NCBI RefSeq assembly: GCF_000517625.1
Contig: NZ_CP007055.1
Coordinates: 806,001-870,000, forward strand
DNA: 64,000 nucleotides
Reading direction: 5' to 3'
Origin: Halostagnicola larsenii XH-48
Lineage (GTDB): Archaea; Halobacteriota; Halobacteria; Halobacteriales; Natrialbaceae
Numbering within the stretch: the first letter of the stretch is position 1; each line of letters opens with the position of its first letter. The notes under the pieces are model-generated. The model saw nothing but the letters and a program-made list of their open reading frames with translations. It was not told where the DNA came from and ran no database searches. The position numbers and the translations under genes were made by a program. Positions 43,685-52,060 of this stretch are shown here, in pieces.

Positions 43685-43960
43685 CGGATCTGACTAAATA
43701 CAATATCCAGACATATTACTCTCTTTCAATTTTGAACGGGATCGATCACCTGCACGGGTATCACGACACCGTGGACATTCTCTCCGCACTGTTGGTTGGG
43801 TGAAACAGACCAAATGGCTCCCCCGCCTGAACTGCGGATAAATCGGTACCAACTTTCAAATAGTTCTTTGCTAAACAACGGAATGGGGCAGGGGGATACA
43901 GGCCACAGGCCGAACGGTACGATATACCGACGTTCCCAGACCCCGAACTGATATATGTCG

Positions 43961-43981
43961 AAAAGGCCTCCCCGGCCTTTT
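43961..43981. terminator. Hairpin with AT-rich arms
   Basis: AAAAGGCC, a 5-nt loop TCCCC and GGCCTTTT form a perfect 8-bp stem. Each strand ends in T residues, so it could act as a bidirectional terminator between the lipoprotein pocket and the sdh operon; other roles are possible. Confidence 0.35.
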
Positions 43982-44273
43982 CTGCGAAGAAACTCCCGAC
44001 CGTTTTTCCGACGAGTCCATTACTTCCACGTCGTTTTCGCTCGTTCAGTCATGAACTCGCCGAACATCGCAACCCCTTCGGATTTGCTCAATCCTGAACA
44101 GCCGCTCGAGTCCCGAACGTCCGCCGAGTCCGGCGCGTCTCGAGCGCACCCCGGCCGGTCTTCGCTTACCGGACCGCTCGATGTGACAGACGAACATCGA
44201 TTCGGCGATTCAGTACCTGATTCACTATCCTGTGAGTTGTATTTTTCCGGTTTTCCGCTCGGCGTGGAATCCA

Positions 44274-44286
44274 AGAAGTAACTTCT
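44274..44286. promoter_or_regulatory. Palindrome overlapping the TATA region of sdhCDBA
   Basis: AGAAGT, one base, ACTTCT is a perfect inverted repeat that runs into TTCTATAC (TATA-like, 44283-44290). The TATA spacing gives a transcript start near 44312, some 8 nt before the sdhC ATG at 44320. An operator bound by a dimeric repressor would block TBP here (inference). Confidence 0.45.
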
Positions 44287-44319
44287 ATACCCCCGCGGGC
44301 TAACCCACCACATGAGTGT

Positions 44320-44751
44320 ATGAGTCAGTCTTACAATCGCGGTCTCATCGAGGACTTCGGCCGGTGGAAGGAGTTCTCGGCCGGAATGTGGGCGTGGATT
44401 TTTCACAAATTCACCGGGTGGATGCTGATCGGCTACCTGTTTACCCACATCGCCGTGTTGAGCACAGCAATCGGTGCGGCGAATGGACAGATGATGATGG
44501 TCGGCGGTGAGGAAGTAAACGTCTTCACGGGAACGATCCAGGGACTCGAGGGGCTCTTTATCGTTCGCGTGCTCGAGGTCGGTCTCCTCGCAGTCGCGGT
44601 CTTTCACATCCTAAACGGCGTGCGACTGTTGATGGTCGACCTCGGTATCGGGCTCGAATCCCAAGACAAGAGTTTCTACGCGTCACTGGTTCTCACGGGC
44701 GCTATCACCGTCGCGAGCGTTCCGACCTTCCTCTCGGGGGTGGGCTTTTAA
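44320..44751 (+). CDS. sdhC: Succinate dehydrogenase cytochrome b subunit
   Basis: A 143-residue membrane anchor with three helices (about 27-50, 72-95, 118-140). The [17 protein letters not shown] segment matches the S/F-H-x2-T-G motif of SdhC and holds a candidate heme or quinone His; another is in VFHILNGVR. It feeds electrons from succinate into the quinone pool. First gene of sdhCDBA; stop overlaps sdhD by one base (TAATG). Confidence 0.92.
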   Translation: MSQSYNRGLIEDFGRWKEFSAGMWAWIFHKFTGWMLIGYLFTHIAVLSTAIGAANGQMMMVGGEEVNVFTGTIQGLEGLFIVRVLEVGLLAVAVFHILNGVRLLMVDLGIGLESQDKSFYASLVLTGAITVASVPTFLSGVGF

Positions 44752-45122
44752 TGGCTGAGCGTTATTCCTCGTTCACGCCCGGCGGGACCGGTTGGCTACT
44801 CCAGCGGATCACCGCCGCGTTCTTGGTCATCGTGCTAGCGTTTCACTTCTTCCAGTTGCACTTCGTCACGCACGCAGCCGAAGTTACCTTCGCGGGAACC
44901 AGCGCGAGAATGGAAAACATCGGATATTTCCTGACGATGGTGCTGTTCCTGATCACGGCCGCGTTCCACGGTATCAACGGCATCTACAACGCGCTCGTCA
45001 ATCAGGGACTCTCCGGTACGCCCAAAAAGGTCGTCTTCGCTATCCTGACCATCGCGGGCGTCGCACTCGTCGCACAGGGTATCTACGTCGCGATCGTCAT
45101 GGCGGGAGGGACCATCTCATGA
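44751..45122 (+). CDS. sdhD: Succinate dehydrogenase membrane anchor subunit
   Basis: A 123-residue membrane protein with three helices. It has the SSFTPGGTGWLLQRITA start, an F-H-F-F-Q-L-H-F-V-T-H region with several His, and AAFHGINGIYN. It pairs with SdhC to anchor the complex. Its stop overlaps sdhB's ATG as ATGA. Confidence 0.9.
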   Translation: MAERYSSFTPGGTGWLLQRITAAFLVIVLAFHFFQLHFVTHAAEVTFAGTSARMENIGYFLTMVLFLITAAFHGINGIYNALVNQGLSGTPKKVVFAILTIAGVALVAQGIYVAIVMAGGTIS

Positions 45123-45997
45123 GCACACAACAACAAGAACAACCCGACACGCAAGAGGCACCGACCGACCCCGAAATGAAGGGTGCCGAGTCGCCCCAGC
45201 AGGAGCGACTCGAGAAAAAAGAGCAGGGACTGGCCGAAGCGGAATCGGTCGACGAATCTGATCTCGAGGGTGAGTCGGTTCACCTGAAGGTGTTCCGCTA
45301 CGACCCCGAGGTCAGCGGGAAACAGGAGCCGCGATTCGACGAGTTCCACGTTCCCTTCGAGAAGGGGATGACCGTCCTCGACGCGCTGATCTTCGCGCGC
45401 GACGAGTTCGACTCGTCGCTGACCTTCCGTCACTCCTGTCGACAGGCGATCTGTGGATCGGACGCCTTCTTCATCAACGGTTCCCAGCGACTCGGCTGTA
45501 AAACCCAGATTTCGGACCTCCAACAGCCGATTCGCGTCGAACCGCTTCCACACCAAGAAGTCGTCAAGGACCTGGTCGTCGATATGGATCACTTTTACGA
45601 CCAGATGCACGCCGTCGAACCGTACTTCCAGCAGGAGGACCTCCCCGAGGGCGACCTCGAGGAGCAACGACAGGATCGCGAGAACCGCGAGAAGGTCAAA
45701 ATGTCCACGCGCTGTATCTGGTGTGGCGCGTGTATGTCCTCGTGTAACATCGCGGCCGGCGACAACCAGTATCTCGGTCCGGCGGCGATCAACAAAGCGT
45801 ACAAGTTCGCGATGGACGAACGCGAGGACGAGGAGATCAAAGAGCACCGACTTCGGATCCTAGAGCAGGAACACGGCGTCTGGCGCTGTCAGACCCAGTT
45901 TTCCTGTACCGAGGTCTGTCCGAAAGACATCCCCCTCACGGAGCACATTCAGGAGCTCAAACGTGAGGCAGTCAAGAAGAACCTGAAATTCTGGTAA
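45119..45997 (+). CDS. sdhB: Succinate dehydrogenase iron-sulfur subunit
   Basis: A 292-residue electron-transfer subunit. The 2Fe-2S site has Cys107, Cys112, Asp115 and Cys127; Asp in the third place also occurs in E. coli SdhB. The 4Fe-4S site is Cys199, 202, 205 (with Cys209), and Cys257, 263, 267 complete the 3Fe-4S and 4Fe-4S set. The first 50 residues form an acidic Gln/Glu-rich extension. It overlaps sdhD by 4 bp and is 3 bp before sdhA. Confidence 0.95.
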   Translation: MSTQQQEQPDTQEAPTDPEMKGAESPQQERLEKKEQGLAEAESVDESDLEGESVHLKVFRYDPEVSGKQEPRFDEFHVPFEKGMTVLDALIFARDEFDSSLTFRHSCRQAICGSDAFFINGSQRLGCKTQISDLQQPIRVEPLPHQEVVKDLVVDMDHFYDQMHAVEPYFQQEDLPEGDLEEQRQDRENREKVKMSTRCIWCGACMSSCNIAAGDNQYLGPAAINKAYKFAMDEREDEEIKEHRLRILEQEHGVWRCQTQFSCTEVCPKDIPLTEHIQELKREAVKKNLKFW

Positions 45998-46000
45998 ACA

Positions 46001-47845
46001 ATGTACGAACACGACGTAATCGTGGTCGGCGCGGGCGGTGCCGGCCTCAGGGCAGCGGTCGCGGCGAACGAGGCGGGAGCGGACGTGGCGATGGTCACGA
46101 AGCTTCACCCGGTTCGGAGCCACACCGGCGCGGCGGAGGGCGGTATCAACGCCGCGCTTCGCGAGGGCGACGACTGGGAACTCCACGCCTACGACACGAT
46201 GAAAGGGTCGGACTACCTCGGGGACGCGCCGGCAGTCGAAACGCTGGCACAGGACGCGCCCGAGGAGACGATTTCTCTGGAGCACTGGGGAATGCCCTTC
46301 TCTCGAGAGGACGACGGTCGCGTCTCACAGCGGCCGTTCGGTGGCCTATCCTTCCCGCGAACGACCTACGCGGGCGCAGAGACGGGCCATCACCTGCTGC
46401 ACACGATGTACGAGCAGGTCGTCAAACGCGGTATTCAGGTCTACGACGAGTGGTACGTGATGAACCTCGCGACCTCCGACGAGCCGGATCCGAACGATCG
46501 GACCTGCCACGGCGTCGTCGCCTACGACGTGCAGTCGGGTCAGGTCGAGGGATTCAAAGCGAACGACGGCGTGATTCTCGCGACCGGCGGTCCCGGACAA
46601 GCGTTCGATCACACCACCAACGCCGTCTCCTGTACCGGCGACGGCCACGCGATGGCATATCGTGCGGGCGTCCCGCTCGAGGACATGGAGTTCATCCAGT
46701 TCCATCCGACGACGCTTCCCTCGACCGGCGTGCTCCTCTCGGAAGGGGTTCGCGGCGAGGGTGGCATCCTCTACAACAACGAGGGCGAACGGTTCATGTT
46801 CGAGCACGGCTACGCGAACAACGACGGCGAACTCGCCTCTCGGGACGTCGTCGCGCGGGCTGAGCTGACGGAAGTCAGCGAGGGTCGGGGCGTCGAAGAC
46901 GAGTACGTCCACCTCGACATGCGCCACCTCGGCGAGGAGCGGATCCTCGACCGCCTCGAGAACATTCTCCACCTCGCGGAGGACTTCGAGGGTGCCGACG
47001 GATTGGTCGAACCGATGCCCGTCAAACCCGGCCAGCACTACGCGATGGGTGGGATCGAGACCGACGAAAACGGCGCGACCTGTGTCGACGGACTCTACGC
47101 CGCCGGCGAATGTGCGTGTGTGTCCGTCCACGGTGCGAACCGCCTCGGCGGAAACGCGCTCCCCGAACTCATCGTCTTCGGCAAGCGAGCGGGCTATCAC
47201 GCCGCTGGCGGCGACCTCGGCGAGGCAGAAATCGAAACCGGATACACCGATTCCGTCGAGGAAGAAGACGACACCGAGTTCCCCGTTCAGCCGGGTTCGG
47301 CCGGCCTCGAGCCAGCGGGCGACGACGTCGCGGCCGACGGCTCCGGACAGGTTACGGACGCCGACGGCGTGCTCCAGCGGGCCGTCGAAACCGAGTCCGA
47401 GCGCATCGATCGATTGATGAACAAAGACAACGGCGTCCAGCACGCCGAAATCCGGTCGAAACTTCAGAAGGCGATGACCGACTACGTCAACGTCTTCCGG
47501 ACCGAGGAAGGGATCAAACAGGCCCTCGAGATCATCCGCGAGTGTCGCGAGGAGTACCGCGACGTCTACGTCGCCGACCCCTCGACGACCTTTAACACCG
47601 ATCTCCAGATGACCTACGAGACCCGGAACCTAATCGACGTGGCTGAGACGATCGCACTCGGCGCGCTCGTCCGAAACGAGTTCCGCGGTGCCCACTGGCG
47701 ACAGGAAAACCAGATCCGCGACGACGAGAACTGGCTGAAACACACGCTGGTCTCCTGGAACGCCGGCAAGCCATCGATCTGGTACCGACCGGTCATCCTC
47801 GAGGGCGAAAGCAAGAAGTACGAGCCCAAAGAGCGCAGCTACTGA
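46001..47845 (+). CDS. sdhA: Succinate dehydrogenase flavoprotein subunit
   Basis: A 614-residue catalytic subunit. N-terminal VVGAGGAGLRAAVAAN binds FAD, and His41 in RSHTGAAEGGI is at the covalent-FAD position. SEGVRGEGGILYNNEGERF contains the catalytic Arg region, and HGANRLGGNALPELIVFG the substrate side. Length is normal for SdhA. There is a Glu/Asp-rich insertion near residues 412-455. Last gene of sdhCDBA. Confidence 0.96.
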   Translation: MYEHDVIVVGAGGAGLRAAVAANEAGADVAMVTKLHPVRSHTGAAEGGINAALREGDDWELHAYDTMKGSDYLGDAPAVETLAQDAPEETISLEHWGMPFSREDDGRVSQRPFGGLSFPRTTYAGAETGHHLLHTMYEQVVKRGIQVYDEWYVMNLATSDEPDPNDRTCHGVVAYDVQSGQVEGFKANDGVILATGGPGQAFDHTTNAVSCTGDGHAMAYRAGVPLEDMEFIQFHPTTLPSTGVLLSEGVRGEGGILYNNEGERFMFEHGYANNDGELASRDVVARAELTEVSEGRGVEDEYVHLDMRHLGEERILDRLENILHLAEDFEGADGLVEPMPVKPGQHYAMGGIETDENGATCVDGLYAAGECACVSVHGANRLGGNALPELIVFGKRAGYHAAGGDLGEAEIETGYTDSVEEEDDTEFPVQPGSAGLEPAGDDVAADGSGQVTDADGVLQRAVETESERIDRLMNKDNGVQHAEIRSKLQKAMTDYVNVFRTEEGIKQALEIIRECREEYRDVYVADPSTTFNTDLQMTYETRNLIDVAETIALGALVRNEFRGAHWRQENQIRDDENWLKHTLVSWNAGKPSIWYRPVILEGESKKYEPKERSY

Positions 47846-47959
47846 ATTTCTGAATCCGTTTTCGCAGCTTTTGATCGCATCGCGATTCGCCACTAACGTT
47901 TCGACGTTCACGTCACGATTGGGCCAAATCGGTTTCGCGCGTCGCGTCGGTCCACGTCA

Positions 47960-48154
47960 TCACCAGCCGAACGCCTCAACCAGGTCCACGCCGACGCCGA
48001 GGTACTCGACGAGCCTGTAGCCGACGTAGATGCCGATGATACCCATGATTCCGGGCAGCTCTGGCGGGGCCGGAATCGGGACGTTGAGAAACCGAAATAG
48101 CGCGCCGGTCGCCAGACCGGCCAGCAGCGCGAGAACGATAAGTTGGGTCGACAT
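47960..48154 (-). CDS. XapX (DUF1427) small membrane protein
   Basis: A 64-residue protein with two helices (about 5-23, 35-53) and the family P-I-P-A-P-P-E-L-P-G-I-M-G-I-I-G-I-Y signature of XapX/DUF1427. The role of the family is unknown. It is monocistronic and convergent with sdhA. Confidence 0.85.
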   Translation of the reverse strand: MSTQLIVLALLAGLATGALFRFLNVPIPAPPELPGIMGIIGIYVGYRLVEYLGVGVDLVEAFGW

Positions 48155-48359
48155 GCTCTGTTAGTACTCGCGAACCCGTCTACAAAAGCTGTCCGTCTGA
48201 CTATACCCGCCGCAGAGCCCTGAGAACCGGTAGCAGTGACCATTGATTCGACGATTCGCGAAATCGGCCCCTCGAGACGCTGTCCGGCGCTGTCAGTATT
48301 ATCGACGACCGACGAACTCCGTATCGACAGTGGTTCCGTTGCCCGTTTCGGCTACTCAA

Positions 48360-48397
48360 TTCGACGATCGTTGTAGAAGACATTTATTATCGTCGAA
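48360..48397. promoter_or_regulatory. Inverted repeat enclosing the TATA box of the small HTH gene
   Basis: TTCGACGAT (48360-48368) and ATCGTCGAA (48389-48397) are 9-bp perfect inverted arms around a 20-bp spacer that includes TTTATT (48383-48388). The TATA spacing puts the transcript start on the ATG at 48414. Such arms flanking TATA fit autoregulation by the HTH protein encoded directly downstream (inference). Confidence 0.5.
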
Positions 48398-48413
48398 AAA
48401 GACAGGGTCGAGT

Positions 48414-48638
48414 ATGGCACACTCAGCGACGACGACTCTCGACGCGTCGATTCCGACCGATCTCGATTCTGCGCGGGCCAAACTCGTCTATTTGTATCTC
48501 GCCGCGACCGGCGGAGCGACCGCGGACGACCTCTGTGATGATCTCTCGGTCACGAAAGGGACGGTTCTCTCGATTACGGGAACGCTCCAGGACCGGGGGT
48601 ATCTCGAGCGACGGAACGGTAGATACGAACTCGCGTGA
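48414..48638 (+). CDS. Small winged-helix DNA-binding protein
   Basis: A 74-residue protein that is nearly all winged helix: ARAKLVYLYLAATGG, then a TADDLCDDLSVTKGTVLSIT helix-turn-helix and a QDRGYLERRNGRYEL wing. It resembles TrmB/MarR-type HTH domains without an effector domain. ATG 48414 is supported by a leaderless-type TATA box. The inverted repeat at its promoter suggests autoregulation. Confidence 0.82.
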   Translation: MAHSATTTLDASIPTDLDSARAKLVYLYLAATGGATADDLCDDLSVTKGTVLSITGTLQDRGYLERRNGRYELA

Positions 48639-48652
48639 GACGGTTTCCGAAG

Positions 48653-49468
48653 TTATAGTTCGATCCGCTCGACGAGCTGGTCGTGGTTCTCGTTCGTGTT
48701 GACGGCGACGATTCGAATGTCGTCCTCGAGACCGGAGCCTCGGAGCTTGGCTTTCAGGAGGTTGTCGACCTGGTAGACGCCCGCGGCGTTGGTCATCGCG
48801 ATTTCGACCATCACGGGCCGACTATCGCCCTCGTGTAGTGACACGCGGCTGATCGCCTGACTCGAGAGGGTGTTGATTCCGCGTCCGCCCTGTTCGTAGG
48901 GGATCCGCGATCGACCACGCTCCATGTCCAGGGCGTCCGCGACGCGGATAATGCCGCCTTCAGTCGTCAGCGGTGTTTCGGCGGTGTGATGACAAATGAT
49001 CGCGTGGAGGATCTCGCCTTTCATCCGAACGCTGTCGGCGAGGTCGTAGAACTCGGGTAACACCCGATCGAGAATGTCGGCCGCGAGCGGGATCGAGTAG
49101 TAGGCGTGCTGGTCGCGGTGGACGACGTGTCCGATGTCGTGTAGCGTCGCCGCGAGCGTGATGATCACCGACTCGTCGGCTTCCTCGAGGCCCTGCTGGT
49201 TCGCCCCGTTGAACTCGACGTTTCCGGCTTTGAGTAGATCGTACAGACAGAGCGCGCGGTTGCGAACGATCTCGATGTGTTTCGCGCCGTGATCGTTGTA
49301 CCCCTTTCTATCGACTGCGTTGACGTTCTGGGCCTCGAGATAGGTCTGGATCTCCTCGTCGGATTTGATGAACTCGAGGACCTCGTTGCACTTCTCGTCG
49401 GGAAAGTGGTGATCCTCGTCGGGAACGTAGACGCGGCGAGCATCCTCGGCCGCTGAAGCGTCGCTCAT
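48653..49468 (-). CDS. HD-domain phosphohydrolase
   Basis: A 271-residue metal-dependent phosphohydrolase. HD-motif residues: His in DHGAKHIEIV, the HD pair in AATLHDIGHV and His residues in ICHHTAETP, with the final Asp in VADALDMERGRSR. The C-terminal 80 residues form an added alpha-beta domain. It may act on nucleotides, but the substrate cannot be deduced. ATG 49468 was chosen because preceding residues are basic and Arg-rich. Confidence 0.86.
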   Translation of the reverse strand: MSDASAAEDARRVYVPDEDHHFPDEKCNEVLEFIKSDEEIQTYLEAQNVNAVDRKGYNDHGAKHIEIVRNRALCLYDLLKAGNVEFNGANQQGLEEADESVIITLAATLHDIGHVVHRDQHAYYSIPLAADILDRVLPEFYDLADSVRMKGEILHAIICHHTAETPLTTEGGIIRVADALDMERGRSRIPYEQGGRGINTLSSQAISRVSLHEGDSRPVMVEIAMTNAAGVYQVDNLLKAKLRGSGLEDDIRIVAVNTNENHDQLVERIEL

Positions 49469-49558
49469 ATGCGGTGGTCGGCGGCGGAGTAAAAAAGCCC
49501 TCCGCCAGTCCAACCGTCGCCCGGACTGTCGCAGGAATCGCTCCTCGAATCCCGTCGA

Positions 49559-50038
49559 TCAGGACGCGTCGGCGACCGCGTCTTCGACTTCGGCGTACTC
49601 CGGTTCGACGCCCGGATCGTCAGTTACCCACGAGTAGGTGATTTCGCCGTCGCCGTTGATCACGAAGACGGAGCGTTTGGCGACGCCGTAGACGCCGAGG
49701 TCGTCGAAGTCCATGCGTACGCCGTAGTCGTCGATGATCTCCTTTTCGAAGTCGCTTAGCAGGTCGAACTCGAGGTCGTTCTGGTCGCGGAACTCGTTGA
49801 GCGAGAACGGCGAGTCGACGCTGATTCCGTACACCGTCGCGTCGAGGTCGTTGAACGCCGAGAGACGATCCTGGAACGTACACATCTCGGTCGTACAGAC
49901 GCCCGTAAACGCGCCGGGGAAGAACGCGAGGACGATCGGCGCGTCGTCGGTGAGACGGTCCGAGAGCGTGAACGAGTCGATGTCGCCGTTTGCGAGCGGT
50001 GCCGTGAAGTCTGGTGCGGTGTCGCCGGTTTCTGGCAT
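49559..50038 (-). CDS. Peroxiredoxin (AhpC/TSA family)
   Basis: A 159-residue thiol peroxidase that reduces peroxides. The peroxidatic Cys48 is in PGAFTGVCTTEMC with Thr45, and a second Cys53 lies five residues on. Overall it resembles AhpE/BCP-type enzymes. The ATG at 50038 is used and not the GTG one codon upstream. It is divergent from tatA. Confidence 0.93.
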   Translation of the reverse strand: MPETGDTAPDFTAPLANGDIDSFTLSDRLTDDAPIVLAFFPGAFTGVCTTEMCTFQDRLSAFNDLDATVYGISVDSPFSLNEFRDQNDLEFDLLSDFEKEIIDDYGVRMDFDDLGVYGVAKRSVFVINGDGEITYSWVTDDPGVEPEYAEVEDAVADAS

Positions 50039-50147
50039 CACTCGAGTTTACGCGTTGAGCGAAAAGACAGTTTCGTTCGCGAGACTGTACTGACGGAGAC
50101 TCTATCAGAGTGTTTGCGATTCGAATCGACTGTGCGGTCCAAAAAGG

Positions 50148-50153
50148 TTATAA
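50148..50153 (+). promoter_or_regulatory. TATA element for tatA
   Basis: GGTTATAATT lies about 30 bp before the ATG at 50181; the transcript would start only a few nt before the ATG. Confidence 0.5.
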
Positions 50154-50180
50154 TTGCCAGCGGATAAGCCACGCATAGAG

Positions 50181-50498
50181 ATGGCATTCGAAACTGCACC
50201 GCTGTTTGCTCCCATTCCAGGGGGGACGGAACTATTAGTCATCCTTTTCATCGCGATTTTGCTCTTCGGAGCAAACAAGATTCCCAAACTCGCTCGGTCG
50301 ACGGGAGAGGCGATGGGCGAATTCCAGAAAGGGCGTGAAAAGGTCGAAACTGAACTCGAGGAAATGCGCGAAACCGGCACCTACGACGATGTCGATGACG
50401 AGGAGGAAGAGTCCGACTTCGTCGACACGGAGCCTGTGACATCCGAGAACGACACGGCCACAGACGCCAAGACGGAGACGGAAACCGAATCGAACTAA
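50181..50498 (+). CDS. tatA: Twin-arginine translocase subunit TatA/E
   Basis: A 105-residue Tat pore-forming subunit. It has one N-terminal helix (about 17-35) with the F-G-A-N-K-I-P-K-L-A-R-S motif and an amphipathic helix (GEAMGEFQKGREKVE), then a Glu/Asp/Thr-rich tail typical of haloarchaeal TatA. The Tat system exports most haloarchaeal secreted proteins, including the lipoprotein at 43244 (inference). It is followed by tRNA-Arg. Confidence 0.93.
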   Translation: MAFETAPLFAPIPGGTELLVILFIAILLFGANKIPKLARSTGEAMGEFQKGREKVETELEEMRETGTYDDVDDEEEESDFVDTEPVTSENDTATDAKTETETESN

Positions 50499-50513
50499 CG
50501 CTTTTTCCGGGTA

Positions 50514-50586
50514 GGGCGTGTGGCCTAGCGGAGAGGGCAGGAGGTTCCTAACCTTCTGATCGTGGGTTCGAATCCCGCCACGCCCG
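50514..50586 (+). tRNA. tRNA-Arg (CCU anticodon)
   Basis: A 73-nt cloverleaf. The acceptor stem GGGCGTG (50514-50520) pairs with CACGCCC (50579-50585), with discriminator G at 50586. The anticodon stem GGAGG/CCTTC (one G-T pair) encloses loop TTCCTAA with anticodon CCT. The T arm has GTTCGAATC. No intron is seen. Its 3' end is repeated downstream, so it is an integration target. Confidence 0.93.
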
Positions 50587-50677
50587 TGCAGCGAGCCACG
50601 GAGTGGCGAGCGAACCGGCATGGCGGGATTCTTGAACCCTACCAGTCGCGCGCAGCGAAGCGAGCACGTCTGGTTTC

Positions 50678-50699
50678 GGTTCGAATCCCGCCACGCTCG
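50678..50699 (+). repeat. Partial tRNA-Arg 3' end, copy 2 (att-like)
   Basis: Matches the T-arm and acceptor 3' end of tRNA-Arg (50565-50586) at 21 of 22 positions; one C in the CCC of the acceptor has become T. It lies 113 bp downstream of the gene's own end. Confidence 0.65.
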
Positions 50700-50776
50700 T
50701 TTTCACTGCTCGCTGTCGCTCACAGAAAAACGAGCACGGGATCGAATCAGGGAGTGAAGCGAAGCGGAACGATCGT

Positions 50777-50798
50777 GGTTCGAACCCCGCCACGCCCG
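50777..50798 (+). repeat. Partial tRNA-Arg 3' end, copy 3 (att-like)
   Basis: Matches the tRNA-Arg 3' end (50565-50586) at 21 of 22 positions; one T is C in the T loop. The bases before it also resemble the tRNA (GATCGTG). It lies 99 bp after copy 2. Confidence 0.65.
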
Positions 50799-51099
50799 TT
50801 ATCGGCTTCACTATCGTTCGGCACGATGACGGGCCGTATGGGAGTCGAATAAGAGCCCAGCGAGCAAGGCGACCCGTTTGCGCGGTTCAAATCTCGCCCA
50901 TTTGTCTTTTCCCTGCGTTCCATGGACGGAGCAGAGAGATCCTCAGGCTTGATCAGGGGGTGAAGCCGTCACTGGATGACGTACCACGGTGATGCAAAAT
51001 CCTCACCGGTCACGCGCGAGCCGACGACACTCCTCAGACCGACAAGACTGTTCAGGCCCTCGAGTTACCCGACAACTCGAAGCGGACTCGCATGACGGC

Positions 51100-51981
51100 T
51101 CACTCGTCCTCGAGCGATGCCAGCAGCTCCGCTCGGTCGACCTCGGTGGATCCGTCGACCGGTCCATCGAGGACACGTTCGGTATAGATGCGTCGGGCCG
51201 CCGGATCGCGAGCGACTTCTGCCTGAAGAGAGTCGACGGTCTCGCGATCAGATTCTGCGCTCCGGTTGGTCCACATTTTCAGGTAATCGAAGAAGACGTC
51301 TTCGTCGTGTCTGGGTGCTGAAACGTCCTGGGTCGCCTGCTTCGCCCACTGCTCGACCCGCATGACGATTGCCTTCCGATGCGCCCACGGCAAGTCGATG
51401 AGACGATCCGTATCGACGCCGACGAACGGTTCCGCGGCCGCAGTCGCCTGTACGTTCGACGACGGAACTGCGTCGGTAGCCGGTTCTGCTGGATTACTCT
51501 CGCCGTCGGTTACGAGGACGTCGACCATCTCCCAGCACCGGAGCGGAATCTCGCCCTCTTCTTCCGCTCGGTACACGAAGTATCCGAACCCCGAGAGCAA
51601 CAACGAGATAAAAATCGTTGGAAATGCGGCGAGCAAGCCGATGATGATCGTCATCGCACCGTGCGGGCCGCGCGGTTTGTAAACGAACGAACGGGAGGAC
51701 AGTGAATCAGTGTCGACTATCGCGGAAATCCGTCCGTTCGTCGCCTCGCTTTCGCGTTCCTCGTCGACGGAACTCGAGCGTTCGGACCAGAGTCCGTCCG
51801 CGGCGGATGGATCGCTCGTTGCCTCCAGCGCGAGTCGGTCCGTCCCGCTGTGAGCCGCTAACCGATCCTCGATCATCTGCTGGGCGGACGTCAGGTCGGC
51901 GTCGTACTCGAGCGTTCTGGTCGTTGGTGCCTCCTCGAGCGTCGTCCGGGTGTATTCGAGCCGCGCCGGTCGCTCGTCCAT
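51100..51981 (-). CDS. Haloarchaeal membrane protein of unknown function
   Basis: A 293-residue protein with one hydrophobic stretch (about 109-137), probably a helical hairpin or a single long helix. The N-terminal part is acidic and soluble; the C-terminal half (from about 195) is a helical soluble domain. No known motif was recognised. It is not in an operon with its neighbours. Confidence 0.6.
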   Translation of the reverse strand: MDERPARLEYTRTTLEEAPTTRTLEYDADLTSAQQMIEDRLAAHSGTDRLALEATSDPSAADGLWSERSSSVDEERESEATNGRISAIVDTDSLSSRSFVYKPRGPHGAMTIIIGLLAAFPTIFISLLLSGFGYFVYRAEEEGEIPLRCWEMVDVLVTDGESNPAEPATDAVPSSNVQATAAAEPFVGVDTDRLIDLPWAHRKAIVMRVEQWAKQATQDVSAPRHDEDVFFDYLKMWTNRSAESDRETVDSLQAEVARDPAARRIYTERVLDGPVDGSTEVDRAELLASLEDE

Positions 51982-52060
51982 AGGTGTATCGAGAGAACTC
52001 TGCTGTATAAGCGTGTTTAGTTACGCTCCCACCCCCGCAAAAACGGGCGAATGAGTTCGG

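Larger units (their letters stand above)
43685..44319. other. AT-rich gap without a recognised gene, with hairpin and sdh promoter
   Basis: Open frames in this 635-bp stretch (for example 43955-44281 on +) are short, basic or antisense to sdhC, and I do not accept them. It holds the AT-rich flank of the lipoprotein gene, a hairpin at 43961-43981 and the sdh promoter palindrome at 44274-44286. Confidence 0.5.
50587..51099. other. Gap with tandem partial copies of the tRNA-Arg 3' end
   Basis: No gene is accepted here. Three partial copies of the tRNA 3' end lie at 50678-50699, 50777-50798 and, degenerate, about 50884-50899. The spacers are about 78-113 bp and contain short GC-rich inverted motifs. 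The copies decrease in similarity with distance, as expected for leftover attachment sites of successive integrations. No integrase gene remains. Confidence 0.6.

Noticed and set aside
43955-44281. 108-codon open frame upstream of sdhC
   Set aside because: Basic, Arg/Phe/Ser-rich composition unlike haloarchaeal proteins; overlaps the sdh promoter.
50587-50899. Additional tRNA genes in the repeats after tRNA-Arg
   Set aside because: Only the 3' quarter of the tRNA is present in each copy; no D arm, anticodon arm or 5' acceptor strand.
50514-50899. CRISPR-like array
   Set aside because: Only three or four imperfect copies, derived from a tRNA end, with spacers of 78-113 bp; no cas genes in the window.
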